Counted from the first letter of the stretch, positions 10,326 to 21,270 are shown. The stretch is DNA of 64,000 nt from Macrosoma leucophasiata (GCA_036365455.1 JAWQUS010000020.1:9645001-9709000); one strand, 5' to 3'. Notes: generated by a model not told the origin, from the letters alone. Made by a program: numbers and translations.

Positions 10326-10346
10326 ACCACCATTATAACAAAAAAA

Positions 10347-10400
10347 AAAGATCCGGACGAATTGAGAACCTCCTCCTTTATTTCGAAGTCGGTTAAAAAA
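10347..10400. repeat. Fragment of a common GAACCTCCTCCTT repeat
   Basis: The segment GACGAATTGAGAACCTCCTC followed by AAGTCGGTTAAAAA is a motif I recognise as widespread in Lepidoptera. Related scraps lie at 46095-46135 and 52062-52097. Family name unknown to me. Confidence 0.4.
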
Positions 10401-11551
10401 TTAAAACACGCATCCGGGATCTCAAGTCTGACGAAGGTATAGTTAGGGATTCGATGCGGAGAAATAAGTGATATTATAGATGGTGTATGATGTATTTTTC
10501 AAAAACATTTTTGAAAAATAATATCATAAATTACTTAATACAAATAGAAGAAAGGTTTTGGGTATTTAATGGTACAAGACCTCAAAGAAAAAATCAATTT
10601 TTCCAAAGAAGGTCTATATGGACCACTTTGGGAATCACTGGCCTAGATGTTTAAATGTGTGCGTTAAATTGTTTATGTATTTTGTTATAATCAAGGTGTG
10701 AGTTTCGTAGTTATAGGCGATTTTTATAGTATGTGTGTGTATCACACGTATTTCCCCCCGCGAAAATGACAAGACTTCTTTGCATCGGTAATAAACGCTA
10801 TGGTTACTCCCCCCGACCATCGCGAACAGTGTCCCGTGTTGCTCTATGTGCCCAAAGATATCAATCTTTCTTTCTATCTTTCTACCCCTTCGAGGGATAC
10901 TACAGGGTATTATTTATACTTACATAGATTAATGATAGATCATGTTAAAATCTTGTTTAGAATGTTGAGGGTACTAAATGTTCCCGCGTCGGTAACAATT
11001 TGTGACGTCATCGGTAACAAAACAACGAACGTACCTCCCGCGATAACTTCGTTAACTCAAAATGAGCCTTCAATAGCTAAAGTTAAATTAGGGTAAAACG
11101 AAATGAGGGTGTAAGAAAATGACTGTTTATTCTCCTCGCTCTTCTACAAGGAAATTTTAAATATTTGGTTGTTAAAAAATATAATATAGGATAGGCGAAA
11201 TAAAGGTACCTATTGTGTTTTGTATTTACCGAAATCTTAGAATAGGGTATTTGTCTTATATTTTTTTATTGTTATTTCAAAAAGTACAAGAAATTTTAGT
11301 GACTATCTTCATTCGAACCACTAGTCTATAACTAATAGTTTTTGAGATATAGCCATGCGAAAGTTGCAAGTTATGAAATGATCTCAAACTGCTCATTCAA
11401 AAATTATATAGGCTTGTGACGTCACATGCTTGTACCTATACAATACACCTACGAGATCAATGACGAATTCAAGAAATCCTAAAATATCTTCGTTAATAAT
11501 GCGTTTTGTAAATAGTTTGCATAGTAAAACTTATACTATTTTATTAAACGA
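10401..11551. other. No recognisable gene
   Basis: Contains a 98-codon frame at 10800-11096 with no family resemblance, no clear signal peptide or domain, and no second exon that I can see. I treat it as chance. Composition rises locally in GC near 10755-10860 and 10980-11045. Confidence 0.4.
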
Positions 11552-11571
11552 AAAATGGAAAGAAAAATTTG

Positions 11572-11645
11572 ACTTCAGGCAAGACTCGAACTCGCGGCCT
11601 ACTGGGCATCTAGTCCAGCCGCTCTTCCAATTGAGCTACTGAAGT
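11572..11645 (-). other. tRNA-like sequence (family T3), left member
   Basis: Folded on the minus strand it gives a 7-bp acceptor stem ACTTCAG/CTGAAGT, TA at positions 8-9, D stem GCTC/GAGC, and T arm GCGAG TTCGAGT CTTGC, with a total length of 74. The anticodon arm is abnormal: GCTGG and CCAGT leave a 9-nt loop instead of 7. A normal tRNA is therefore doubtful. The alternatives are a tRNA pseudogene or the head of a tRNA-derived SINE. Related sequences are at 11792, 12773, 26563 and 31937. Confidence 0.6.
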
Positions 11646-11791
11646 CCTGCCCGATTTGTCAAATCTTTCCTTCACATTTATTGCATTGCTTTATGGTAGC
11701 AGCAGCGCCATCTATTGCCCACTATGCTAGTTAGGCGAGTTCGAGTCTGTGAAGGAAAGATTTGAAGGAAAGATTTGACAAATCGGGCAGG

Positions 11792-11865
11792 ACTTCAGTG
11801 GCTCAATTGGAAGAGCGGCTGGACTAGATTCCCAGTAGGCCGCGAGTTCGAGTCTCGCCTGAAGT
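11792..11865 (+). other. tRNA-like sequence (family T3), right member
   Basis: This is the plus-strand counterpart of 11572-11645, with an intact 7-bp acceptor pairing, D stem GCTC/GAGC and perfect T stem GCGAG/CTCGC. Positions 8-9 are TG rather than TA. It has the same oversized anticodon loop (ACTAGATTC). Internal A and B boxes could still recruit RNA polymerase III. Confidence 0.6.
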
Positions 11866-11887
11866 CAAATTTTTCTTTCCATTTTTC

Positions 11888-12437
11888 TTTAAATAAAATA
11901 TATTTCACAAGCATGTGTTAATGCGAAATAATATAAAACAAAAACTTATACTATTATAATTTTTAAACACAATCAAAAAAATACTTTTTTATATTCTTCA
12001 CTTATATATTCTTCTTTTCTTCTTCTAACTCTTCTACAATAATGCACCGATTTTAATAATTTAATAATTACACATTGTCAAATGCCCTATTGAAAGGTTT
12101 ACTTTTTTTTATTATGAAATTCAAGTCAACCGCATACAAGCCATCATTACATTAAAAATATATACTTTCCTTCCTTTCCTTTCAATAGGCTTTGCCTACT
12201 AAGTCATTGGCACACAATAACATACAATAGAATAAGTGCGAACTACAATCAATCATATTATTTAGTTGCATGTTGCGATCGCGTGACCAATGTATTTAGT
12301 GACGTCGTTTCCTATCGAAGTTACTAATGAAAATATACTTTTGGGTAAAATAGGAAACTGCTACGAAAATATACAATTATTTTTCTAAAATGTGTCATAT
12401 TATTATACTAGGAAAATATAGAAAAACAAATTTTACG
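11888..12437. other. No recognisable feature
   Basis: Very AT-rich with CTTCTT runs near 12010-12030 and CCTTCCTTTCCTTTC near 12171-12185. No coding frame. Confidence 0.5.
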
Positions 12438-12735
12438 TTTTTTTTTAATGTAATAAATGTGGCAAACAAGCGTGCAGTTCACATTGATGTTAAGTGATGA
12501 CTGCAGCCTATAGACACCTACACAAAGACCAGAGGTCAAAATGCAGATGCGTTGCCTCTCCTGAAGCCTAAAGTGTTATGCCTCTATATCGGAAAATACA
12601 GGGCCGTACATTACCACCTGACCGGAACACGATAGTGCTGAACACTACCATTTAGCGACAAGTAAATTAGGTAATGCGGTGGTGCCTGCTCCAGTCCGTC
12701 ACTGGAGCTCTACCACCAGTGAAACGTCAGGTGTG
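12438..12735 (-). mobile_element. S1 repeat, nearly full length
   Basis: One of the most complete copies. It has the T-rich start, TGGCAAACAAGCGTGCAGTT, GATGACTGCAGCCTATAGAC, GCAGATGCGTTGCC, CGGAACACGATAGTGCTGA, the TTAGGTAATGCGGTGGTG segment and the 5' end CTGGAGCTCTACCACCAGTG. Length is about 300 bp. Confidence 0.75.
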
Positions 12736-12754
12736 ATTCGAACTTTAGAAGCGC

Positions 12755-12862
12755 CCGAAACTTAGTGGGCTTCATTAGCTTAGTGATATTGCAGGTAAAG
12801 TAACTGGATTAGTTGTCCATATATATGCCACAGGTTCAAATACCGCCATCTTTCAAGTTTGG
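12755..12862 (+). other. Degraded T3 tRNA-like sequence
   Basis: GGGCTTCATTAGCTTAGTGA at 12768-12787 and the B-box-like ACAGGTTCAAATACCGCC at 12831-12848 match the T3 pattern in plus orientation. It lies directly beside the 5' end of the S1 copy. Decayed anticodon region. Confidence 0.4.
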
Positions 12863-13683
12863 CTATTTATATTTTCTTTATGAATCTTTAAATTTAGTGG
12901 CTTTTTTCTTTAAATTTATTTATAATCTTGAAAGATAAACACAACATATAGTCTACTTCATTAGTTTTCATGTCTAAACAAGTAAATAAACTGTAATTAA
13001 TAAAAAAAAATAGAATTTCATGAATGTACATGATACCTAGAGCTATTTATAAATGTAATATCCAAAAAATACTCTATGACTTTTATAAGATCATCAAGGC
13101 TTACCTACGTAAATTTCGAAGTAAGTACGGTACGAAATCATCATTTTATCAACAGGCTACATGTTTCATAATTTTATATTGAGGTGAACGAATGAAAAGA
13201 TTAAAAATGGTTTTGCCACAAGCCAAGTTTTTTAATACCCAGTAAGAACTATTTATACAGCAGTAAAAATAAAACTTAATGCTGAAAACGATTACATATT
13301 CAAACTGAGTGCTTAATACCACAAAACTCAAGATAATGGTGCACTCATGAAATCCATATCAGCGACATTCACGCGATACATTGTGACGGTTTGCGTTCAC
13401 AAAATCAGCTTAATTAAAACATCCAGTTGAACTAAATTCTTCAGAACTTTGATTATGAAGAAAAGAAAAGCTACCGTGTATTTTCATTACATCTATGTAA
13501 GGACACGGGAGGTTTACATGAAAACTTTTTTTCTAAATTTGTAGACTCAACTTGTAGCTTTACAAAAAATATTCAAAGCAAGCAAAATTTTGAAAAGCAT
13601 CATGTGGTTATGGACTTAAATGCCTAAATAATTAAAATCAAATTTGCTTTATCCTCGCAGTTAAGAGCAATCTCTAGTTCAAA
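12863..13683. other. No recognisable feature
   Basis: AT-rich, no repeat family or coding frame identified. Confidence 0.5.
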
Positions 13684-13974
13684 GAAAAACATTTTCAAAG
13701 AGAATCACGTACAACCGAGGCGACGACAATCACCGTTTTCTAATTAAAAACTATCCCTATCAATCGTGATTACTTATCACTGAAGGAATCGAGTCACGAA
13801 GTGGACTGGAGTGGCTGAAGCTCACTTGTTCGGCGAAACCGCAAATAAATATTCTGGAGTGCGACTAATTGGTTCCCGTTGGATTCGACAGGCGTCCCGG
13901 ACTCCAGCGCGGTGTTGCGACCTGCCGCATAATTTATTTGATCGACTATAGCCGATGCCTTTATTTACGTTCCT
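13684..13974 (+). repeat. Conserved noncoding module, copy A of three
   Basis: A 270-290-bp unit found again at 17701 and 18313. The core GTTCGGCGAAACCGCAAATA, then AATATTCTGGAGTGCGACTA, then ATTGGTTCCCGTTGGATTCG, is unchanged between copies A and C and has two differences in B. By eye the core holds an AACCGCA (Runx-like), an ATAAATA (forkhead-like) and a TAATTG (homeodomain-like) site. A plus frame stays open for about 54 codons across the core, so a coding remnant is not excluded. Confidence 0.8.
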
Positions 13975-14214
13975 GTTTTGTTCCTAATCCCACACTTTTT
14001 CAAGTTAACATTTAGTCTTGTATAAATGTGAAGTATAAGTGTGAAGAATCCCTACTAATATTATAAATGTGAAAGAAGCTCTGTCTGTCTGTCTATCTGT
14101 CTGTTACCTTTTCACGTCCAAACGAGTGAACCGATTTTGATGAAATTTGGTACAGAGATAGAGTGTACTTTGAGAATGAACATAGGCTACTTTTTGTCTT
14201 CTTATATTATCCCC

Positions 14215-16260
14215 ATCCCCCTAAAATAGGGGGTGGAAATTTGTATGGAGCATTCCACAATTTTCAAGATAGAAAGTTAAAACTCGGTATGTGAACTCTT
14301 TGAGTTTAACAAACAAAACGTACATCATTTATTTTTTAGAAATCTGCCTTCATCCCTTTAACACGGGGGGTGAAATTTGAAGGTATTGGGCTTAAGGCAG
14401 TGTTCAAGCTGGAAAGCTAAAAATAGGTATGCGGACTCTTTATTACTAAAAAAAACAAATTTTTTTTTAGAAATCTGCTACACCCTCTAAAATAGGGGAT
14501 GGAAGTTTGTATGGAGTATTCCACAATTTTCAAGATAGAAAGTTAAAACTCGGTATGTGAACTCTTTGAGTTTAACAAACAATACGTACATCATTTATTT
14601 TTTAGAAATCTGCCTTCATCCCTTTAACACGGGGGGGTTATATTTGAAGGTATTGGGCTTAAGGCAGTGTTCAAGATGGAAAGCTAAAAATAGGTATGCG
14701 GACTCTTCATTACTAAAGAAAACAAATTTTTTTTTAGAAATCTGCTACACCCTCTAAAATAGGGGATGGAAGTTTGTATGGAGTATTCCACAATTTTCAA
14801 GATAGAAAGTTAAAACTCGGTATGTGAACTCTTTGAGTTTAACAAACAATACGTACATCATTTATTTTTTAGAAATCTGCCTTCATCCCTTTAACACGGG
14901 GGGGTTATATTTGAAGGTATTGGGCTTAAGGCAGTGTTCAAACTGGAAAGACAAAAATAGGTATGCGGACTCTTTATTACTAAAGAAAACAAATTTTTTT
15001 TTAGAAATCTGCTACACCCTCTAAAATAGGGGATGGAAGTTTGTATGGAGTATTCCACAATTTTCAAGATAGAAAGTTAAAACTCGGTATGTGAACTCTT
15101 TGAGTTTAACAAACAATACGTACATCATTTATTTTTTAGAAATTTGCCTTCATCCCTTTAACACGGGGGGGTTATATTTGAAGGTATTGGGCTTAAGGCA
15201 GTGTTCAAACTGGAAAGACAAAAATAGGTATGCGGACTCTTCATTACTAAAGAAAAACAAGATTTGCTTATTATTGAATATCTTTTTTAGAAATCTGCTA
15301 CACCCCCTAAAATAGGGGATTGAGATTTGTATGGAGTATTTCACAATTTTCAAGATAGAAAGTTAAAACTCGGTATGTGAACTCTTTGAGTTTAACAAAC
15401 AATACGTACATCATTTTTTTTTAGAAATCTGCCTCCATCCCTTTAACACGGGGGGTGAAATTTGAAGGTATTGGGCTTAAGGCCGTGTTCAAGCTGGAAA
15501 GCCAAAAATAGGTATGCGGACTCTTTGTTACTAAAAAAAACAACATTTGCTTATTATTGATTTATTTTTTTTTAGAAATCTCCTACATCTCCTAAAATAG
15601 GGGATGGAAATTTGTATGGAGCATTCCACAATTTTCAAGGTAAAAAGTTAAAACTCGGTATGCGAACTCTATGAGCCTAACAAACAATCATTACATATTT
15701 TTTTATTTTATCTACCCCCATCACCTTAAAAGAGGGAGTGAAATTTGTATTGGGCTTTCCGCAGTGTTCAAGGTAGAAAGCCAAAAATTGATATGCGGCC
15801 TCTTTGTTACTAAAAATACAACGTTTACTTGATATTTAATATTTTTTAGAAATCTGCCCCATTCCCTATCATAGGGGGTGGCAATTTGCAGGGAGCATTC
15901 CACAATTTCAAGGTAGGAAGTCAAAACTTTGTATGTGGACGCTTTGAGCCTAACAAATAATTACGTACATAGTTTTTTTTTTGTAAATCTGCGCCACCCC
16001 CTGTCATAGAGGGTGGCAATTTGTAGGGAGCATTCCACAATTTTCAAGGTAGAAAGTTGAAACTTGGTATGCGGACTCTTTTAGCCTAACAAATAATTTC
16101 GTACACGTTTTGGAAATCTACCCCCTTCCCCTAACAGAGGGGGTAAAATTTTGTATTGGACTTCAGCAACAATTGGTATCCGGACTCTTTGTTACTAAAG
16201 AAAACAACGTTAAAGTTCTAAAATTATACACTTTTTGTTTAGAAATCTGCTCCAACCCCT
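14215..16260. repeat. 267-bp higher-order tandem array inside the Helitron
   Basis: The marker GTATGGAG(C/T)ATTCCAC or its variants starts at 14243, 14509, 14776, 15043, 15329, 15614, 15889 and 16023. Periods are 266, 267, 267, 286, 285, 275 and 134. Each unit consists of two related halves of about 134 bp, one with CTTTAACACGGGG and one with CTCTAAAATAGGGGATGG. The middle units are nearly identical; outer units decay. Short frames inside it are repeats of the same chance ORF. Confidence 0.9.
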
Positions 16261-16284
16261 TTAATATTTTTGTCAGTTTTTAAT

Positions 16285-16562
16285 GCCGTTTTTTATGTCG
16301 TGAAAGTGGCAAACAAGCATGCAGTTCACATTGATGTTAAGTGATGACTGCAACCTATAGACAGACACTTACACAAAGATCAGAGGTCAAAACGCAGATG
16401 CGTTACCACTTCTGAGGCCTAAAGTGTTATGCCTGAAATTACAAGGCTGTACATTACCTCCTGACCGGAACACGATAGTGCTGAACACTACCATTTAGCG
16501 GCAAGAATTAATAGGTTATTCGGTGGTACGAGCTGCTTCACTGGAGCTCTACCACCAGAAAA
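16285..16562 (-). mobile_element. S1 repeat nested in the Helitron
   Basis: T-rich start, GGCAAACAAGCATGCAGTTC, a CAGATGCGTTACCACTTCTG middle, and the 5' end at TGGAGCTCTACCACCAG. It interrupts a run of array-like sequence, so it inserted after the array had formed. Confidence 0.75.
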
Positions 16563-17700
16563 ATTGTTTTTTTGAAATTTGCCTGAAAATTGGTTAACGG
16601 GCTTCTTATGTTATGTACGAAAAATAGTTGCATCAATATTTTTCTTGAAATATTCCCCCACACCCTTAAAATGGATATTGGTATGGGACTTACCGCAATT
16701 TTCAAGGTGGAATATTAGTGAACAGGCTCTTTGGTACAAAAAAAAAGATAAAGCAATAAAACAAATATTAATACTCTTGGCAAAAGATAAGAAGCAGTGT
16801 TACCCATGGCCTTTGATGGATGGGGTCACAAGTTTTTTAAAACGCGCTAACGCTGTCTTTTTGATCTACACTTAAGTCGGAGCAGCGGCCGCGCTACCTT
16901 TGCTCTGAGTCCTGAGTTAGACGGTTAATTCTACATTGATTATTTATTTGCTTTTGATTTTGTAATTGTATACGAAAATGTTATATAAAACGACTGTTCC
17001 TAGAGACTTAAAATTTGGTACAAGGGTTCCTTTCATGATGTATAAGAAAGGATTTTTAGAGATAAATATAAAGGACTCATATAGTCTTTTATATTACAAC
17101 AGGTATAAACATTTTGGATTAGAATAAAAATTGATCTGTGTAGACGAAATGGACAAATTCTGTCCTAAAGGGGGAAAATGAACTGGTAATTTTTTTATGG
17201 AAAGTTTCTCATTCCTGAAATAAACAGTATAAAAACAGGCTCATGATTAGGAATTGAAAAATGATCTGTTTAAGTGAAATGGACAAAATTTCCCCTTAAA
17301 GCGGCAAAATAGAGGGGTACTGTTTGTATGGAATTGAGGTTAAAATTTGCGTGGGAATTCTGGTAGTTTCTAAGTTAGAGACTTGATGTGTGAAAAGTGA
17401 TGTTCCAGTCTTTCTGTTAGGTATAAAAAAATAGGTACGTGCTTCAGTATTTTGCCACAATCACCCCTAAACTTTCAAATATAAGGGGTTAAAATTAAAT
17501 AGAGATTTCTAAGTTATAGACGTGATTAAGAACTATATAGGTATGCGACGGGAATCTTGATTAGGACATTTCCATGGGATTGTAAAATTTAAATTATTTA
17601 TAAAACGAGATCCTCGCGGGCGAAGCCGCGGGCAACAGCTAGTATAGATATAAAATGAGATATACTTCATATTATATATTCAATACCTATATAGGTTTAA

Positions 17701-17975
17701 AAAACAGTATTCCAAGGAGAATTACGAACGCCTGAGGTGATGACAATCACCGATGTCTAATTAAGAAATATCCATATCAATTGTGAATGCCTATTACTAA
17801 AGAAATCGAGTCACGAAGTAGACTACAGTGGCTGAAACTCACTTGTTCTGCGAAACCGCAAATAAATATTCTGGAGTGCGACTAATTGGTTCCCATTGGA
17901 TTCGACAGGCGTCCCGGCCTCCAGCAGGGTTTTGGTATCCGCCACATAATTTATTGGACCGACTATCGCTAAAAT
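17701..17975 (+). repeat. Conserved noncoding module, copy B
   Basis: Aligns with A and C from AACAGTATTCC to the GACTATCGC end. It is the most diverged copy: AGTAGACTACAGTGG has an in-frame stop relative to the open frame in A and C. The Runx-like, forkhead-like and homeodomain-like strings are intact. About 58 bp separate it from the end of the Helitron. Confidence 0.8.
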
Positions 17976-18183
17976 ACTCTGTATGGTATTAATTGCTTAT
18001 CGTAAACGAAGATAAATAACGTAATAATTAGATATGTCTTATTTTTTTAACATATTAGTTATATGTAAGTAACATTGATTGGAGAAAGTATATACGATTC
18101 ATACATTAAAGTGCCAAATTATTCCAAAAGCATAGTGTAACTTTCATAGTTAATCACTTAGGTATAGAACATGAAAAGTAAAA

Positions 18184-18266
18184 TTACATTTTTAAGTAAT
18201 GAAATTAGCCATGACTGTTTTGCTTGTCAAAACAGTCATGGCTAATTTCATTACTTAAAAATGTAA
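18184..18266. repeat. Palindrome, 39-bp arms, 5-nt loop
   Basis: The arms 18184-18222 and 18228-18266 are exact reverse complements around the loop CTTGT. The arm begins TTACATTTTTAAGTAATG. It lies in the spacer between module copies B and C. A MITE-like foldback or a replication-slippage product would both fit. Confidence 0.9.
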
Positions 18267-18312
18267 GTATACTTTTTAACTTATCTGATTAGAACGATAT
18301 CTTCTTCACAGG

Positions 18313-18603
18313 TAACAGTATTTTACAGAGAATTACGAACGCCTGAGGCGATGACAATCACCGTTTTCTAATTAAGAACTATCCGTCTCAATTGTGATTA
18401 CTTATCACTAAAAAATCGAGTCACGAAGTGGACTGTAGTGGCTGAAGCTCACTTGTTCGGCGAAACCGCAAATAAATATTCTGGAGTGCGACTAATTGGT
18501 TCCCGTTGGATTCGACAGGCGTCCCGGACTCCATCGGGGTGTTGCGGTCTGCCGCATAATTTATTGGATCGACTATAGCCAAAACCCTTATTTACGTTCC
18601 TTA
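18313..18603 (+). repeat. Conserved noncoding module, copy C
   Basis: Begins GGTAACAGTATTTTACAGAG and ends TTATTTACGTTCC like copy A. The core is identical to A. The plus frame across the core is open as in A (TGG ACT GTA GTG GCT), ending at a TAG in CGACTATAG. Spacing from B is about 612 bp, including the palindrome. Confidence 0.8.
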
Positions 18604-19273
18604 TAACTTGAATATAACCTACATAGATATCCCAATAAGATATTTATTGTTGGATTTATGGTATTAATTAATACGCTCTTTTGCTGTGGTATTAGTAGGT
18701 ATATTCTTTGCAGACCATCTGGCAATAGTGAGGCTCGTTACTATTACCCAAATCTGGAATCTATTATAATATATGTACTTAATAACTAATAATTTTAATA
18801 TAATATGTTAAAAAACAAAAATATTCACGCTAGCAAGAGAAGAGAGCACTCCTTAGTTTTGTAGGCGGTATTAAAGCGATACTTAGTGATAATCAGATTA
18901 TCGCTATTGCTCTTATAGGTGACACGAAAAGATTTTAGTCAAGCGATTTAGCCGCTGGTCTTGGTCAATTTTTTGCGACAGTGTGGTCAGTTATCTGATA
19001 TTTTAAACAGAAGCTGGATTATGAATTTGAAATAAAAGACATTATTCCTCTCCATACGAAGGCCTTTGTCTATAATATACTGTGATAGCGTGAAGTTTTT
19101 CAAGTTCGCTATTTAGTGTAAGCTGGACCGGACCTACTGAAAATGGTAGGTATAAATAAGTTCTTTTATATTAAGAAACATGTGTTTCCATCTCGTTGCC
19201 AAAAATAAGGTTCATATAAAAGTATCCCATTTAGCACGGCAGCATCGTGATAAGCTCGTTTGCTTTAATGTAC
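18604..19273. other. No recognisable feature
   Basis: AT-rich spacer with no coding frame or known repeat. Confidence 0.5.
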
Positions 19274-19276
19274 TTA

Positions 19277-19917
19277 GGGCCTATTTCACCACCCTCAAGT
19301 AAAGCGCCGAGCTAACCGCCAGTTAAGGTCACCTGTAAGTTCATGTACGAATTTCACGACGTTTGAGTAGCATTAGTCATTTGATAAACTGAACTTTAAC
19401 GGTGACGGTGGTGGTTGTAGTGGTGGTGATGGTGACGGTGACGGTGGTGGTAGTGGTACCTACGAAAACTCCAGTTTTCGCTTCTGCTGGCACACCCGGA
19501 GTGCAACCCGTTGTTTTATTTTGATCTTTCATAATTTATGATAGTAATCCTACTTACATGAAAAGAGTAGTCTGATTTCTGATCCATTACATAGGTAAGC
19601 ATTTGAATAACGTAACAAAGAATCATCACACGCTTTCCATATCTGCCACAAAAAAAATAACTTTACATTGACAACTGCCATAAGTCCCAGTCCGTAAGTA
19701 CCTGAATGCAAAACAATGCATTAGTGTTATAATAAAAGACACCAGAAGTTAAACGACTATCATTGATGTATTATTGGACGAATAACACGTATCATATATC
19801 ACGTCACTCACTTAATCAGTGAGTTGTTACTCGAAACCTTAATTTGTGTAGTTGACAAAAAATACGTCACGTTTACTTACTGGTTAACACTTAACATGGC
19901 GGTGGTGAAATAGGCTC
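19277..19917. mobile_element. 641-bp MITE with TTA target duplication
   Basis: The inverted ends GGGCCTATTTCACCACC at 19277-19293 and GGTGGTGAAATAGGCTC at 19901-19917 differ at one position and are flanked by TTA at 19274-19276 and 19918-19920. TTA duplication suits PIF/Harbinger-type elements. No transposase is encoded. The interior contains a GGTGAC/GGTGGT minisatellite. Confidence 0.75.
19397..19457. repeat. GGTGAC/GGTGGT minisatellite
   Basis: About ten imperfect hexamer units of GGTGAC and GGTGGT, with TGTAGT and GATGGT variants, between CTTTAAC and TAGTGGTACC. All-purine-and-T bias on one strand. Confidence 0.85.
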
Positions 19918-19920
19918 TTA

Positions 19921-20571
19921 GAGAGTCAATATAATCAGCACCCGTGGGCACTGCTTACGATTCACTGTTTGTTAATATTTCAGCTTTCTATTCCAGTGGA
20001 ACCTATTCTCGTACATTGTAAATGTAATTTTCGTTGTGAGCTCGACCGTTGCCTTTATTCTTTAGAAAATCCCACAGCGAAACGCTAACTCGTGAAACAT
20101 TAAATTGATCTTGAATAATTTCTCTCGCGAAAAATTGTAGATCCGTTTTTCACTTCTTTAGCTCAACGTTTTTGCCCATTTGGATTCCGGTCCGTATCCA
20201 ACTGAGCCTGTTATCCTCTAACTTTGCCTTCTCGCTGAAAAACTCATGCTATTACCGTAAATATCAATTTGTATGAAACTAGAGGGTGGAGCCGTGGCCC
20301 CGGGCCCCGTACAACTTAGTCTGCCACAGTCAGTTACAAATTGAAGTAGCTCCTCACAAGAATTTAAGATTTTAAATGTCGCAGGCTCACGACAGAGTTT
20401 TAAATTGGAATATTTTAGAGTGGAAAACTTACTCGTCGCTCGGATTATTCGAGTTCGGCGATCGATATATTTGGTTTGTAGATTGTTTTACATCCTTAAT
20501 GTTTCGCTCAAACATATTATAATAATAATATTATTCTTATTTAGTTTATATTGGTAATGTATCATAATTGT
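19921..20571. other. No recognisable gene
   Basis: No coding frame. A GC-rich patch GTGGCCCCGGGCCCCGTAC lies at 20293-20311. Confidence 0.4.
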
Positions 20572-20750
20572 ATGGCCCCATAATAACCATCACAGAGACA
20601 TAACAACTTAGGTCTCAAGGGTGGAAACGCATCAGCATTTTGACCTCTGGTTTTTGTGTATATTATTATGTCTCTATAGACATACACACTGCATTCATCA
20701 TTTAACATCCATGTGACGAATGCTTGATTGCCACCTTCCTTAAATAAAAA
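20572..20750 (+). mobile_element. S1 repeat, variant subfamily
   Basis: Starts TGTATGGCCCCATAATAACC instead of the usual CGGCCCTGTAATTTCC. The same variant occurs at 53903, 54622 and, in reverse, 59610. Ends near TGATTGCCACCTTCCTTAAA. Confidence 0.65.
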
Positions 20751-21270
20751 ATTAACTTTGGCGTGTTTTCATTCCTGAGTCCAGGCGGGCCACAAAGCAA
20801 ATTTATCTCATCTGGATATTTGCAGCATAACGTTATTACATATATGTTATACCCGCACCCCTCAAAGCTCACTTTACGAAAACATATGAATTTAGTTTGC
20901 GCGTGCAACACTATTTCATTCGCACCAAAGGACTAAGAATTTATTAGTTAAGTATTTCCCAAACATTTTACCCGGCAAGTGACCGCACTAAATCTCCGGA
21001 TAGTACGTGTATGCGAGAATGGTTTTTGCGAAACTAACGCACCACTGAGACAGGGGGTGTGACTTTGCTGCGATAAATTCTTTGCGGGGTCAGCGACGTT
21101 CTGACCTATCGCAAATCTCCACCCATTATTGGATTCGATTTGAATACCTGAAGGACCTTTGTCGTCAATTTATTACATTTGTTGCGTCTGCACTTAAGTT
21201 GTTGAGACCTATACAGAGATTGGTATTAAAGTAGAAATTTGTACCTACGTAAAGTTATAAGAATAGGGTT

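Larger units (their letters stand above)
11552..11887. repeat. Inverted repeat carrying two head-to-head tRNA-like sequences
   Basis: The left arm, about 11552-11674, and the right arm, about 11751-11887, are reverse complements with few mismatches. Each arm runs from AAAATGGAAAGAAAAATTTG through a 74-nt tRNA-like unit to AATCGGGCAGG and GGAAAGATTTG. The right arm has GAAGGAAAGATTT duplicated. The spacer holds AGCAGCGCCATCTATTGCCC and an extra partial GCGAGTTCGAGTCT. This is a foldback of about 330 bp. Confidence 0.75.
14049..17642 (+). mobile_element. 3.6-kb non-autonomous Helitron with internal tandem array
   Basis: The 5' end is TCCCTACTAATATTATAAAT at 14049-14068. The 3' end is a hairpin of CGCGGGCGAAGCCGCG followed by GGCAACAGCTAG, ending at 17642. 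The flanks are A at 14048 and T at 17643, so it inserted between A and T with no TSD. No Rep or helicase frame is visible; it must depend on another Helitron. Internally it holds the tandem array at 14215-16260, an S1 SINE at 16285-16562, and about 1 kb of diverged unit-like sequence. It separates copies A and B of the conserved module. Confidence 0.85.

Noticed and set aside
10800..11096. 98-codon frame that could be a small protein
   Set aside because: No recognisable domain, no conservation evidence available, and the sequence is low in codon-like periodicity by eye.
11572..11865. Two functional tRNA genes
   Set aside because: The anticodon loop is 9 nt and the sequences lie in a foldback with dispersed relatives; I list them as tRNA-like.
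14557..15315. Three near-identical short frames spaced 267 bp
   Set aside because: They repeat because the underlying DNA is a tandem array; no start context, domain or splice signal.
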